Assembly: GCA_026708965.1 (NCBI GenBank)
Contig: JAPOTY010000037.1
Location: 25,949 to 89,948 of the forward strand
Reading direction: 5' to 3'
From: Gammaproteobacteria bacterium
Lineage (GTDB): Bacteria; Pseudomonadota; Gammaproteobacteria; Steroidobacterales; Foliamicaceae
DNA length: 64,000 nt
In this document: piece by piece, positions 16,345 through 24,726 of the stretch
Position numbering within the stretch: position 1 is the first letter of the stretch
Layout of the letters: every line of letters starts with the position of its first letter
Notes under the pieces: generated by a model
The model's database searches: none
What the model was told of the DNA's origin: nothing
Seen by the model: only the letters and a program-made list of their open reading frames with translations
Made by a program: the position numbers and the translations under genes

Positions 16345-17240
16345 GGCCTCAGCTCCTTTCCGGTGAGGTCCAGGAATAAATCCTCCAGCCGGTAGGGACG
16401 GATATTGAGGCGGCCCAGCGGCGCGCCGGCGCGGCTCAAGCGGGTGATGGCCTCGTTGGCGTCATCGGCGTGGATCTCCACCAGCCCGTTGCGCCGGTAG
16501 CTGGGGAAGGGAAACTCCGGCGGCATTTCCGCAAGATCGCTTTCCGGCAATTCCAGGATGATTGCCTTGTAGTGGGCCTTGAGCAGCTGCTCCGGCGCGC
16601 CCTGGGTGATGATTTCGCCTTCGTTCATGATCACGATCTCGTCGCAGAGCGTTTGGGCCTCCTCCATATAGTGCGTGGTGAGCACGATTGTTTTTCCGCG
16701 CGCTCGGATACGCTCCACCAGTTCCCAGAAATTGCGCCTCGCCTGCGGGTCCATGCCGGTGGTGGGCTCGTCCAGAAACAAGATTTTCGGATCGTTGACC
16801 AAGGCGATGCCCAGCAGCAGGCGCTGGCGCTGCCCGCCGGACAGCTTGCGGTTGTCGCGCTTTTCAAGCTTGTCCAGCGCGCAATCCGAGATGACCTGGC
16901 CGAGATCGGCGCGATGGCGGTAGAGCCGGTGAAACATCTCCAGCGTTTCCCGCACGGTAATGAAATCCTGCAGCGCCGCGGTTTGGAACTGCACGCCGGC
17001 ATCCTGGCGGAATGCCGCGCCGGCCGGCTTGCCTTGGTAGAGCACCTCGCCCGAAGTGGCTGGAGTGACGCCCTCGATGATCTCCACGGTGGTGGTCTTT
17101 CCGGCGCCGTTCGGGCCGAGCAGGCCGAAGCAGCAATCGCGCCGCACATCGAAGGAGATTCCGCGCACCGCGCGCACCGGCCCATAGTTCTTCACCAGGT
17201 CGCGCACCGCGAGGATGGGAGCTGGCTTCGCGGCGGCCAT
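16341..17240 (-). CDS. ABC-2 type exporter ATP-binding protein
   Basis: A 299-residue ATPase with Walker A GPNGAGKTTT, the signature LSGGQRQRLLLGIALVNDP, Walker B ILFLDEPTTGMDPQARRNFW and the H-loop LTTHYMEEAQ, all of the DrrA/CcmA/NodI exporter type. An open frame extends 63 codons upstream into repeat sequence; the ATG at 17240 gives MAAAKPAPILAVRDLVKNYG and is the likely start. It is translationally coupled to the permease. Upstream lies the palindromic element at 17374-17483, which separates it from the aconitase gene on the same strand. Confidence 0.93.
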   Translation of the reverse strand: MAAAKPAPILAVRDLVKNYGPVRAVRGISFDVRRDCCFGLLGPNGAGKTTTVEIIEGVTPATSGEVLYQGKPAGAAFRQDAGVQFQTAALQDFITVRETLEMFHRLYRHRADLGQVISDCALDKLEKRDNRKLSGGQRQRLLLGIALVNDPKILFLDEPTTGMDPQARRNFWELVERIRARGKTIVLTTHYMEEAQTLCDEIVIMNEGEIITQGAPEQLLKAHYKAIILELPESDLAEMPPEFPFPSYRRNGLVEIHADDANEAITRLSRAGAPLGRLNIRPYRLEDLFLDLTGKELRP

Positions 17241-17373
17241 CAATCGCTGCTCATGCGCTGCTCGCCGGAACTTGCGGAATCTCTGTGCAAGCGCCTTGGC
17301 CGAAGGCGCGCCCATGTCTTGGCGCGCAAAGCATCTCCCGGACCCTTTCGCTTGATGCGCCAAGGACAGGCAA

Positions 17374-17483
17374 GCTTCCCTTTCCGCCCCCTGCCTCGCG
17401 GGAGTGTCGGCGACAGGAGTCGCCGCCAAGCCCCATGGATGGGTTCATGCGTCTCCCGCGAGGCAGGGGGCGGGAAGGGAAGC
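17374..17483. repeat. Palindromic intergenic element, copy A
   Basis: Two 31-nt arms (17374-17404 and 17453-17483) are complementary at 30 of 31 positions, the exception being a G-T pair. They enclose a 48-nt loop with a smaller hairpin (GGCGAC...GTCGCC, 17409-17424) and the conserved core CCATGGATGG...ATGCGTCTCCCG. The same core is found at 35830-35937 and 50456-50591. The arms end in CGCGGGAG/CTCCCGCG at the loop side, but their outer sequence is unlike the other copies. It lies 50 nt past the acn stop codon and 133 nt before the ABC ATPase start. It could stabilise or terminate the acn transcript. Confidence 0.9.
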
Positions 17484-17532
17484 CCAGCCACGCTCGCCAA
17501 TAGAAGCCCAGCCATGCGAATTGACCGGAACG

Positions 17533-20142
17533 CTAATCCGCTGGGGAGGCCAGTCGGCGCAGCACGTAGGGGAGGATGCCTCCGTGCCGGAAGTATTCGC
17601 GCTCCTTGGGGGTATCGATTCGCGAGCGCGCCGCGAACTCCACCTTCGAGCCATCGGCGCGAGTCGCGCAAACCTTCACCTCGGCGCCGTTCGGCGCGCC
17701 GATATCGTAGCTTTCGCTGCCGTCCAGCCCCAGCTCGGCGGCGTTGGCCCCATCCGGGAATTCCAGTGGATGAACGCCCATTCCCACTAGATTGGAACGG
17801 TGGATGCGCTCGAAGCTGGAGGCGATCACGGCGCGCACGCCCATGAGCGCAGGGCCTTTGGCGGCCCAATCCCGCGACGATCCGGAGCCGTATTCCTTGC
17901 CGGCCAGCACCACCAGCGGCGTATTCCGCTCGCGGTAGCGCATGGCCGCGTCGTAGATGCTCAGCAGTTCGCCTTCCGGCTGCATGCGGGTCCAGCCGCC
18001 GTCCACGCCGCCCGCCAGCCGGTTGCGCAGGCGGATATTGGCGAAGGTGCCGCGCAGCATCACCTCGTGGTTGCCGCGCCGCGAGCCGTAGGAGTTGTAG
18101 TCGGCGGGCTTGATGCCCTGCTCGCTCAGCCATTGGCCGGCGGGCGATTTGGCCGCGATGGCGCCGGCCGGGGAAATATGGTCGGTGGTGACGGAGTCTC
18201 CAAGCAGGGCGAGCGCCCGCGCCGACTTCACTGCTTGCGGCTCGCCCGGCCGGGCCGGCATGCTCTCGAAGAACGGCGGGCGGCGCACGTAGGTGGATTC
18301 GCCGTCCCAGGGGTAGCGTTTGCTTTCGGGGCTGTCCAGCGCGTTCCAGCGCTCGTCGCCATCGAAAACGCCGGCGTAGCCTCGCTCGAACTGGCCCGCT
18401 TGCACATGGCGCGCCACTTCGGCCTGCACGGCGGCGGGATCGGGCCAGATATCGCGCAAATAGACCGGCCGACCAACGGAATCGCGACCCAGCGGGTCCC
18501 GCTCCAGATCCAGATCCATGCGCCCGGCCAGCGCCCAGGCCACCACCAAGGGAGGGGAGGCCAGATAATTGAAATAGACCAGCGGATGGATGCGGCCCTC
18601 AAAGTTGCGGTTGCCGGACAGCACGCTGCATCCGCCCAGGCCCGTTTCCTGCACACGGCGCGCGATATCCTCGCGCAACGGCCCGGAATTGCCGATGCAG
18701 GTGGTGCAGCCGTAGCCCACGATCTCGAAGCCCAGCGCCGCCAGATCGCCCAGCACGCCGGCCGACTCCAGGTAGCGGGTCACCACTCTGGAACCCGGGG
18801 CCAGGCTCGTCTTGACCCAGCCGGGCGGCCTGAGGCCTCGTTCCCGGGCGGCCCGCGCCAGCATTCCCGCTGCCATCATCACCGAAGGATTGGACGTGTT
18901 GGTGCAGCTGGTGATGGCCGCGATCAGCACCGCGCCATCGCCCGGCTGCCCGTCGTCAAAGGCCACTGCAGGCTCATCCCGTTCCTTCAGCGCAGCGGCG
19001 AACGATGCTTTCGACCGGGTGAGCGGAATGCGGTCCTGAGGGCGTTTAGGGCCGGCGATCGAGGGCACCACGGCATCGAGATCGATGTCCAGCGTATCGT
19101 CGAAGGCCGGCTCGGGACCCTGATCCGTTCTCCAAAGCCCTTGCGCTTGGGCATAAGCCTCGACCAGCGCAATCTGACGCTTATCGCGCCCGGTTAGTTC
19201 CAGATAGCGGATGGTTTCGGCATCAATGGGAAATATGGCGCAGGTGCTGCCGAATTCCGGGGACATATTGGCTAAAGTGGCGCGATCCGCCAGCGGAAGC
19301 CCGCTCAGGCCTTCGCCGAAAAACTCGATGAACCAGCTCACCACTCCGCGTTCGCGCAGCGCTTCCGTCACGGTGAGCACCAGGTCGGTGGCAGTGGCCG
19401 CCGGTCGCAGCCGCCCGTGCAGGCGCACGCCAAGGACCGGAGGCGGCAGCATGGTGATGGGCTGGCCAAGCAGGGCGGCTTCCGCTTCGATGCCGCCCAC
19501 GCCCCAGCCCAGCACGCCCAAGGCGTTGACCATGGTGGTATGCGAATCCGTGCCTACCAGCGTGTCCGGATAAAGCGTTTCATTGCCCGGCTCGCCGGCG
19601 CGGAAGACCACTCGGGCCAGCCGCTCCAGATTCACCTGGTGAACGATTCCGGTGTTTGGCGGCACTACCTTGAGTTGCCGGAATGCCTGCTGGCCCCAAC
19701 GCAGGAAGGCGTAGCGCTCGCGGTTGCGCTCGAACTCCAATTGGTTGTTGCGAGCCAAGGCATCCGCGCTGGCATAGTGGTCCACCTGCACCGAGTGGTC
19801 CACCACCAGCTCGGCCGGCGCCAGCGGATTGATGGCCTCGGGATCGCCGCCCAGTTCTTCCATGGCATCGCGCATCGCCGCCAGATCCACCACGGCAGGA
19901 ACGCCGGTGAAGTCCTGGAGGATAACCCGCGCAGGCCGGAATTCCAGTTCGGCCTCGCCGCTCAGCGCCTCCGCCAGCCCGTCCGCGGGCGCGCCGCCCC
20001 CGGCGTTGCGGAGCAGATTCTCGAGCAGGATCTTGCGGCAGAACGGCAGCCTGGCCACCGCGTTCGATCCCAGCGAAGTGATATCGAAATAGCGGTACGA
20101 GCGACCGTCCAGTTCGAGATTGCCAATATTTTCTGTCTTCAT
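17533..20142 (-). CDS. acnA: Aconitate hydratase (AcnA/IRP type)
   Basis: An 869-residue [4Fe-4S] enzyme that isomerises citrate to isocitrate in the TCA cycle. Cluster ligands are visible as C413 in [11 protein letters not shown] and C479/C482 in [13 protein letters not shown]. Other signatures are [37 protein letters not shown] and [14 protein letters not shown] near the C-terminus. Length and the early VVDHS block fit the AcnA/IRP branch rather than AcnB. It is the first gene of a minus-strand run, but the palindromic element after it probably separates it from the ABC genes. Confidence 0.95.
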   Translation of the reverse strand: MKTENIGNLELDGRSYRYFDITSLGSNAVARLPFCRKILLENLLRNAGGGAPADGLAEALSGEAELEFRPARVILQDFTGVPAVVDLAAMRDAMEELGGDPEAINPLAPAELVVDHSVQVDHYASADALARNNQLEFERNRERYAFLRWGQQAFRQLKVVPPNTGIVHQVNLERLARVVFRAGEPGNETLYPDTLVGTDSHTTMVNALGVLGWGVGGIEAEAALLGQPITMLPPPVLGVRLHGRLRPAATATDLVLTVTEALRERGVVSWFIEFFGEGLSGLPLADRATLANMSPEFGSTCAIFPIDAETIRYLELTGRDKRQIALVEAYAQAQGLWRTDQGPEPAFDDTLDIDLDAVVPSIAGPKRPQDRIPLTRSKASFAAALKERDEPAVAFDDGQPGDGAVLIAAITSCTNTSNPSVMMAAGMLARAARERGLRPPGWVKTSLAPGSRVVTRYLESAGVLGDLAALGFEIVGYGCTTCIGNSGPLREDIARRVQETGLGGCSVLSGNRNFEGRIHPLVYFNYLASPPLVVAWALAGRMDLDLERDPLGRDSVGRPVYLRDIWPDPAAVQAEVARHVQAGQFERGYAGVFDGDERWNALDSPESKRYPWDGESTYVRRPPFFESMPARPGEPQAVKSARALALLGDSVTTDHISPAGAIAAKSPAGQWLSEQGIKPADYNSYGSRRGNHEVMLRGTFANIRLRNRLAGGVDGGWTRMQPEGELLSIYDAAMRYRERNTPLVVLAGKEYGSGSSRDWAAKGPALMGVRAVIASSFERIHRSNLVGMGVHPLEFPDGANAAELGLDGSESYDIGAPNGAEVKVCATRADGSKVEFAARSRIDTPKEREYFRHGGILPYVLRRLASPAD

Positions 20143-20353
20143 TCGTTATTAATTCAGTTGGGCTGCTGCGGGAATGGCGACCATGCAGATTAGCACTGCG
20201 GCCACGGCCAGCGCCGGATCCATCTTCAGCGCCAGCGTCAGGCAGTTCGGAACCGTATTCTACGGCGCGCTACAGCGCAGGCATAGCGGAAACCGTCTGG
20301 CCCGCTGGCCGCGCCGCTTGCTTTCGCCTAGCCGATGCGCGTATGTTCGGGCC

Positions 20354-21613
20354 ATGGGCGCCGTCAGTCCTTGGAGCGAGTTTCGCCGCGGCTGGAAGCC
20401 GCTGGCGGCTGCGGTTGTCGCCAAGGCATTCAGCTTCGGCACCATACCGATCTACGTGGTGGGCGTATTTACCGTGCCGCTGGGCGAGGCCTTCGGCTGG
20501 TCGCGGGCCGAAGTCACGTTCAGCTTCACGGTCGCCACATTCACCTCCGCCAGCCTTTCTGCGCTTGTGGGCTGGCTATGCGACCGTTTCGGCGCGCGCC
20601 CGCTGGTTATGGTCGGCACTGCGGGCTACGGCTTGGGCATGGCGATCATCGGATTGAGCACCGGCTGGCTGTATGGCTACTATGCGGCCTGGTCGGCCGC
20701 CACCATGCTGGGCATGGGCGCCTCGGCCATCGCGCTTTCGCGATTGGTGGCCGGCTGGTTTGAGCGCAAGCGAGGCTTGGCGCTGGGCATTATGCTGATG
20801 GGCAGCGGTCTGACCGCGTTTGCCGCGCCGCCGTTTGTGGCCACCCTAATCGAGAATTTCAACTGGCGCGCGGGCTACTTCGGCTTGTCGGCGGCCATCC
20901 TGCTGATCGGCGTTCCGGTGGTGGTGGCGGGTCTCAGGGACGCTCCTGCGAGGCCGGCCTCCGCCGATGCATCCGCCCCCGCGACGGCATCGGGCAGCGG
21001 CGCTGCGCCCGGCAGCCGCGCCCGCGGCTTTCGCTTGGCCTTCGAGAGCCGGGCGTTCTGGCTGATGTCGATCGCGTTTTGCGCCGCCACTTTCGGCATT
21101 GCCGGGCTGATTTCCAGCTTCAATCCGATCCTGCGGGATGCCGGCTATGGGGCCGAGCAGGCCGGGGCGCTCACCGGCTTGGTCGGCTTGTTCGTGATGG
21201 TAGGAAGGCTGGGCGTGGGTTATCTGCTGGACAAGCTCTGGGCTCCGGGGCTCACTTTCGTGGCGCTGGCTTTCGGCGCCATTGCCTGCGGCCTGCTGAT
21301 TCTGTCGACGCTGCCGGTATGGCTTGTGGTCGTCGCCGCCTTCTGCCTGGGGCTGGCGGCTGGAGCGGAGTGGGACGCCCTGTCGTATCTGGCGGCCCGC
21401 GAGTTTGGCCTGGAGTCCTATGGCCGCGTGTATTCGCTGCTGGTGATAGGCGTTGCGGTCATCACCGCCATCAGCCCTCCAATCTTCGGCTACGCCTTCG
21501 ATCAAACCGGCAGCTACCGCTCGCTGCTGCTGCTGTCCTTGGTTCTTATGGTGCTTGGGCCGGCGTTGCTGTTGCTGCTTCGGCGCGGCAAGGCGGATTC
21601 CCAAGCTGACTGA
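20354..21613 (+). CDS. MFS transporter (monocarboxylate/oxalate-formate-like)
   Basis: A 419-residue membrane carrier with about 12 hydrophobic segments and a central loop rich in Ala, Ser and Pro (near residues 195-220). The start of the transport domain (SFGTIPIYVVGVFTVPLGEAFGWSRAEVTFSFT) and the loop GWLCDRFGARPLV follow the pattern of bacterial MCT-like and oxalate/formate carriers. The open frame extends back to 20174, but that part has no family-like sequence; the ATG at 20354 gives MGAVSPWSEFRRGWKP. A TATGTT box ends 6 nt before this ATG. The substrate is likely a small organic acid, by family only. Confidence 0.85.
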   Translation: MGAVSPWSEFRRGWKPLAAAVVAKAFSFGTIPIYVVGVFTVPLGEAFGWSRAEVTFSFTVATFTSASLSALVGWLCDRFGARPLVMVGTAGYGLGMAIIGLSTGWLYGYYAAWSAATMLGMGASAIALSRLVAGWFERKRGLALGIMLMGSGLTAFAAPPFVATLIENFNWRAGYFGLSAAILLIGVPVVVAGLRDAPARPASADASAPATASGSGAAPGSRARGFRLAFESRAFWLMSIAFCAATFGIAGLISSFNPILRDAGYGAEQAGALTGLVGLFVMVGRLGVGYLLDKLWAPGLTFVALAFGAIACGLLILSTLPVWLVVVAAFCLGLAAGAEWDALSYLAAREFGLESYGRVYSLLVIGVAVITAISPPIFGYAFDQTGSYRSLLLLSLVLMVLGPALLLLLRRGKADSQAD

Positions 21614-21660
21614 ATCGCGCCCGAAAAACCTTGCATCTCAGCCACTTCGCGCCGAAAGCG

Positions 21661-21666
21661 TATAAT
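21661..21666 (+). promoter_or_regulatory. Perfect -10 box close to the start of the Cys-rich cus-operon gene
   Basis: TATAAT ends 10 nt before the ATG at 21677, so a transcript from it would start about 4 nt before the start codon. No matching -35 is seen at 16-18 nt. The nearest TTGCAT is 24 nt upstream, too far for ordinary sigma-70 use without an activator. Confidence 0.4.
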
Positions 21667-21676
21667 CGGCGCTGAG

Positions 21677-22081
21677 ATGAGGGCTTTTCGGCATCTATTC
21701 CCTGTCTTGGCCAGCGCCGTGCTGGCCGTGCATTCGGCCTCGGCCTGCCATTGCCCGGAAGGCTTGCTCGGGCATGCAGGGGAGGCATTTTCCGAGGACA
21801 CGTTGTGTCACGCCTCCCTTGAGACCCGGCATGGCGAATCGCAGCACGGCGAATTTCCGCAGTGCGCCGATTGCGGCGACTACGAATCGGCTCCTGCGCC
21901 GCCAGTCGTCAAGGCCGTCGCATCCGTTCATTTGCCGGAGTGCGATCCGGCGACGGCGATTGCGGGCCATCCGTCCGTCTCGCTTCGCCCGCAAACGGTT
22001 CGCAACGCCGGACCGCCTCCTCCGGCGGTTCCGCGGGCCGCGCTAACGCCCGTCCTTCTGAAACAGCGCCTCCTGAACTAG
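21677..22081 (+). CDS. Small Cys/His-rich exported protein, first gene of the Cus-type operon
   Basis: A 134-residue protein that starts with a secretion signal (RAFRHLFPVLASAVLAVHSASA) and then has a cysteine- and histidine-rich stretch: CHCPEGLLGH, TLCHASLETRHGESQHGEF and CADCGD. The C-terminal half is proline-rich and low in complexity. It is 76 nt upstream of the TolC-like gene of a copper/silver efflux operon. I do not recognise a named family. Periplasmic metal binding or sensing is inferred from the ligand-rich composition and the operon. The second half may be translated read-through with little constraint. Confidence 0.6.
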   Translation: MRAFRHLFPVLASAVLAVHSASACHCPEGLLGHAGEAFSEDTLCHASLETRHGESQHGEFPQCADCGDYESAPAPPVVKAVASVHLPECDPATAIAGHPSVSLRPQTVRNAGPPPPAVPRAALTPVLLKQRLLN

Positions 22082-22157
22082 CCGTCGAGCGCAACGCCCG
22101 CGCCGGGCCGCTGCCCGGTGCGCTTCCGTACCTGCTCATTTCCCTCAAGGGGAGATC

Positions 22158-23393
22158 ATGATGGCTGAAAAAAATCAAAACCTGTTTATTTTGCTCGCGT
22201 GTTCGCTCGGCCTTGCGCTGGGCGCTCCGCCGCTTCCCGGGCAGAGTTTTGCCGAGCTTGAGGCGCGCCTGAGAGAGCATCCGGCGCTCGAGGCCCTGCG
22301 CCTTGAGTCGGAAGCCTATCGCGCGGACGCGGTTGCCGCTGCGGCCTGGCCCGATCCCGTCGTGTCGTTGGGAATCAATAACTTTCCCTTGTTCGATCCC
22401 TCGTTTCGCACTTACCTGCCCACCAACAAGGCGCTGGGCGTAAGCCAGCAGATTCCGAACCGCAGCGTGCGGGCAGCCCGTTCGGCGCAGGCGAGGCGGA
22501 GCGCCGCCCGCAACGAGGCCTTGGAGGCCATGCAGTTTGCGCGCCTGCGCTCGGAACTGATCATTGCCCTTCTCGGCAGGCGGCGCATTGCGGAAGAGCG
22601 GTCGCTGCTGCACCGCCAAGATGCGCTGCACAGCGAACTTGAGCAGATCGTGGAGGGAGAGATCGCAGCGGGCCGGCCGGTGCTGTTCCGGTTGGCGGAG
22701 ATCGACCTGCGGCGGGCGGAAATCGCGCTGGCGCTGGCGAATCTCAAGGCGGAGGAAGCTGAGATCGAGGCGCGTTTTGCGGAGCTGGTTGGCGGCGCCG
22801 GCGAGGCGCCCTTGCCGCCGATGGAGCCGATGGCCTGGCCCGGGGGGGCGGAGGCCTTTCACGCGGTGCGGGTGGCGGCGGCGGAGGTTGCCGTAGCCGA
22901 GGCCGGCGTGGCGAAGGCGCTGGCCGGCTGGAAACCTGGCTGGGGCGTGTCCGTGACTTGGCAGCAACGCGATTCCGGCGGGACGGACGTGCGCTTTCCC
23001 GGTGACGACTGGGTGTCCGCGGCCATGACCTTCAGCGTTCCGATTTGGGGCGGCCGCTCGCAAGCGCCGGCCCTGCGGGCGGCTAGGGCGCAGCGGGAAG
23101 GCGCCGTAAGCCGCCGCATGGCCGCCGCGAGAGGCGCTGTCGCGCGGCATTCGGCCCTGGACGCCGCCCGCCGCGCCGCTGAGGCCGCAATGGATGTGCT
23201 GAACGCGAAGATCTTAGCCATCCGCGAACAGGTGGCGGCGCAGCGCACGAAATACGAATCGGGAATAGGAGGCTATTCGCCGATCATCGACGGCGAATTG
23301 GCCGAACTGATCCTGTTGGCCCGGATCGCCCGTGAGCAGGCACGGCGTGACAGCGCCGTGACCCAACTGAATTCCCTGCTGGTGGCGCCATGA
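22158..23393 (+). CDS. TolC-family outer-membrane efflux protein (CusC role)
   Basis: A 411-residue outer-membrane factor of a heavy-metal RND efflux system. It has an N-terminal signal (LFILLACSLGLALGAPPLPGQS) and two long alpha-helical stretches typical of TolC-like proteins (SVRAARSAQARRSAARNEAL; SRRMAAARGAVARHSALDAA). There is no lipobox cysteine at the signal end, unlike E. coli CusC. GGGGAG lies 4-8 nt before the ATG at 22158. Its last 4 nt overlap the adaptor gene (ATGA), so the three efflux parts are co-translated. Confidence 0.88.
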   Translation: MMAEKNQNLFILLACSLGLALGAPPLPGQSFAELEARLREHPALEALRLESEAYRADAVAAAAWPDPVVSLGINNFPLFDPSFRTYLPTNKALGVSQQIPNRSVRAARSAQARRSAARNEALEAMQFARLRSELIIALLGRRRIAEERSLLHRQDALHSELEQIVEGEIAAGRPVLFRLAEIDLRRAEIALALANLKAEEAEIEARFAELVGGAGEAPLPPMEPMAWPGGAEAFHAVRVAAAEVAVAEAGVAKALAGWKPGWGVSVTWQQRDSGGTDVRFPGDDWVSAAMTFSVPIWGGRSQAPALRAARAQREGAVSRRMAAARGAVARHSALDAARRAAEAAMDVLNAKILAIREQVAAQRTKYESGIGGYSPIIDGELAELILLARIAREQARRDSAVTQLNSLLVAP

Positions 23394-24724
23394 AAAGAAT
23401 CACGCGCTTGCGCAAGTTTCCCGACAGGAAAGGAATCCTGCCTTCCCGGACGGCGGCGCGCTCTCTTTGTCCGCGCCGAAATTGGCATTTCGCCGTCTTG
23501 CTGTTGCCCGTTTTCGCAATCGCTAGCTGCGGCGAAAACAGCCCTGGTCCGATGCCGGAGCAGGCTGGGTCTCCGGCGCCGGCCGTGGCGGCGCCGCTGC
23601 ACACGTGCCCAATGCACCCGCATATCGTTTCCGCCGATGGCGGGCGCAGCTGTCCTATTTGCGGCATGGACCTGGTCGCGGCCTCGATGCAGCCGCAATC
23701 CGGTCCGGCCCCGGGGCCGATCGTGCGGGTGCCTCCGGAGATGCTCCAGACCATGAGCGTGCGCACGGCCGCCGTGGAGATCGCGCGCTTTAAGCAGTCG
23801 GTGCGGGCTTTCGGAAACGTGGTCAGCAACGAAAGGCTGGAGACGGTCTCGGTTTCCCGGCTGGAAGGCTGGATCGAAGATCTTGCTGTGCGCGCCGAGG
23901 GCGACGAGGTGGCGCGCGGCGCGCTGCTCTACCGCGTTTACAGCCCCGTTTTGATTGCCGCGCAGAAGGATTTTCTTGCAGCGCTTGAGGCAGGCCGCGG
24001 AACGCGCATCGATTCCGTGCGGCAGCGGCTGATTTCCGACGGCATGCAGGCTGCCGCCATCGATCAACTGGCTGGGAACCGCGAGGTGATCGAGCGCCTG
24101 CCGGTCTATGCGGAGGCCGCCGGGACAGTGGCCGGCCTCGCGGTGCGGGAAGGCGACTACATCAAGCCCGGCACTCCAATCATGCGGCTTCAGTCGTACG
24201 CGAGAGTGTGGGTGATCGCCTCCATCCCGGAAGCCGACCTGGCGCTGGTTTCGGTCGGCCAGCCGGTTGCGCTGGAATTCCCCAGCGCGCCCCGGGCGGC
24301 GAGGCAGGGGAGGGCGGATTACATCTATCCCACCATCGATCCGAAAACGCGAACCGCGGATGTTCGCATCGAGGTGGACAACCCGTCCGGAGCGCTGCGC
24401 CCCGGCGCCTACGCGGATGTTCAATTCGGCTTGGGAAGCGGAGAAGCGCGGCTTTCCGTGCCCACCGAGGCTCTCTTGCGCGACAGCCGGGGGGAGCATG
24501 TGATCGTCGCTTTGGGAGGCGGCCGTTTTACCAGCCGGACCGTGGAGACAGGCGTTGCGGGGACCGCCCGCACTGAAATTCTCGCGGGCCTGAACGCAGG
24601 TGAGAGGGTGGTCGTGAGCGGTCAGTTCATGCTTGATTCCGAGGCCAATCTGCGCGAAGGGCTTGCCAAGCTCGATTCGCAGTCGCCGGAGGGCGCCGCG
24701 GACCACTCCATGCACCGGCACTAG
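23390..24724 (+). CDS. cusB: RND efflux periplasmic adaptor with heavy-metal-binding domain (CusB role)
   Basis: A 444-residue membrane-fusion protein. After a basic N-terminus and a hydrophobic signal ending near IASCGE (possible lipoprotein cysteine) comes a heavy-metal-binding domain, HTCPMHPHIVSADGGRSCPICGMDLV, a motif found on Cu/Ag adaptors and P-type ATPases. The barrel-sandwich and beta-barrel domains follow (EGWIEDLAVRAEGDEVARG; YADVQFGLG). It would link the inner-membrane pump encoded next to the TolC-like channel encoded before it. The start overlaps the upstream stop and the stop is 2 nt from the next start. Confidence 0.88.
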   Translation: MKRITRLRKFPDRKGILPSRTAARSLCPRRNWHFAVLLLPVFAIASCGENSPGPMPEQAGSPAPAVAAPLHTCPMHPHIVSADGGRSCPICGMDLVAASMQPQSGPAPGPIVRVPPEMLQTMSVRTAAVEIARFKQSVRAFGNVVSNERLETVSVSRLEGWIEDLAVRAEGDEVARGALLYRVYSPVLIAAQKDFLAALEAGRGTRIDSVRQRLISDGMQAAAIDQLAGNREVIERLPVYAEAAGTVAGLAVREGDYIKPGTPIMRLQSYARVWVIASIPEADLALVSVGQPVALEFPSAPRAARQGRADYIYPTIDPKTRTADVRIEVDNPSGALRPGAYADVQFGLGSGEARLSVPTEALLRDSRGEHVIVALGGGRFTSRTVETGVAGTARTEILAGLNAGERVVVSGQFMLDSEANLREGLAKLDSQSPEGAADHSMHRH

Positions 24725-24726
24725 CC

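Noticed and set aside
17800..19197. 465-codon open frame antisense to aconitase
   Set aside because: Shadow frame of acnA; no recognisable motifs.
20174..20353. 60-codon upstream extension of the MFS gene
   Set aside because: No family-like sequence or signal; a TATGTT box lies just before the ATG at 20354.
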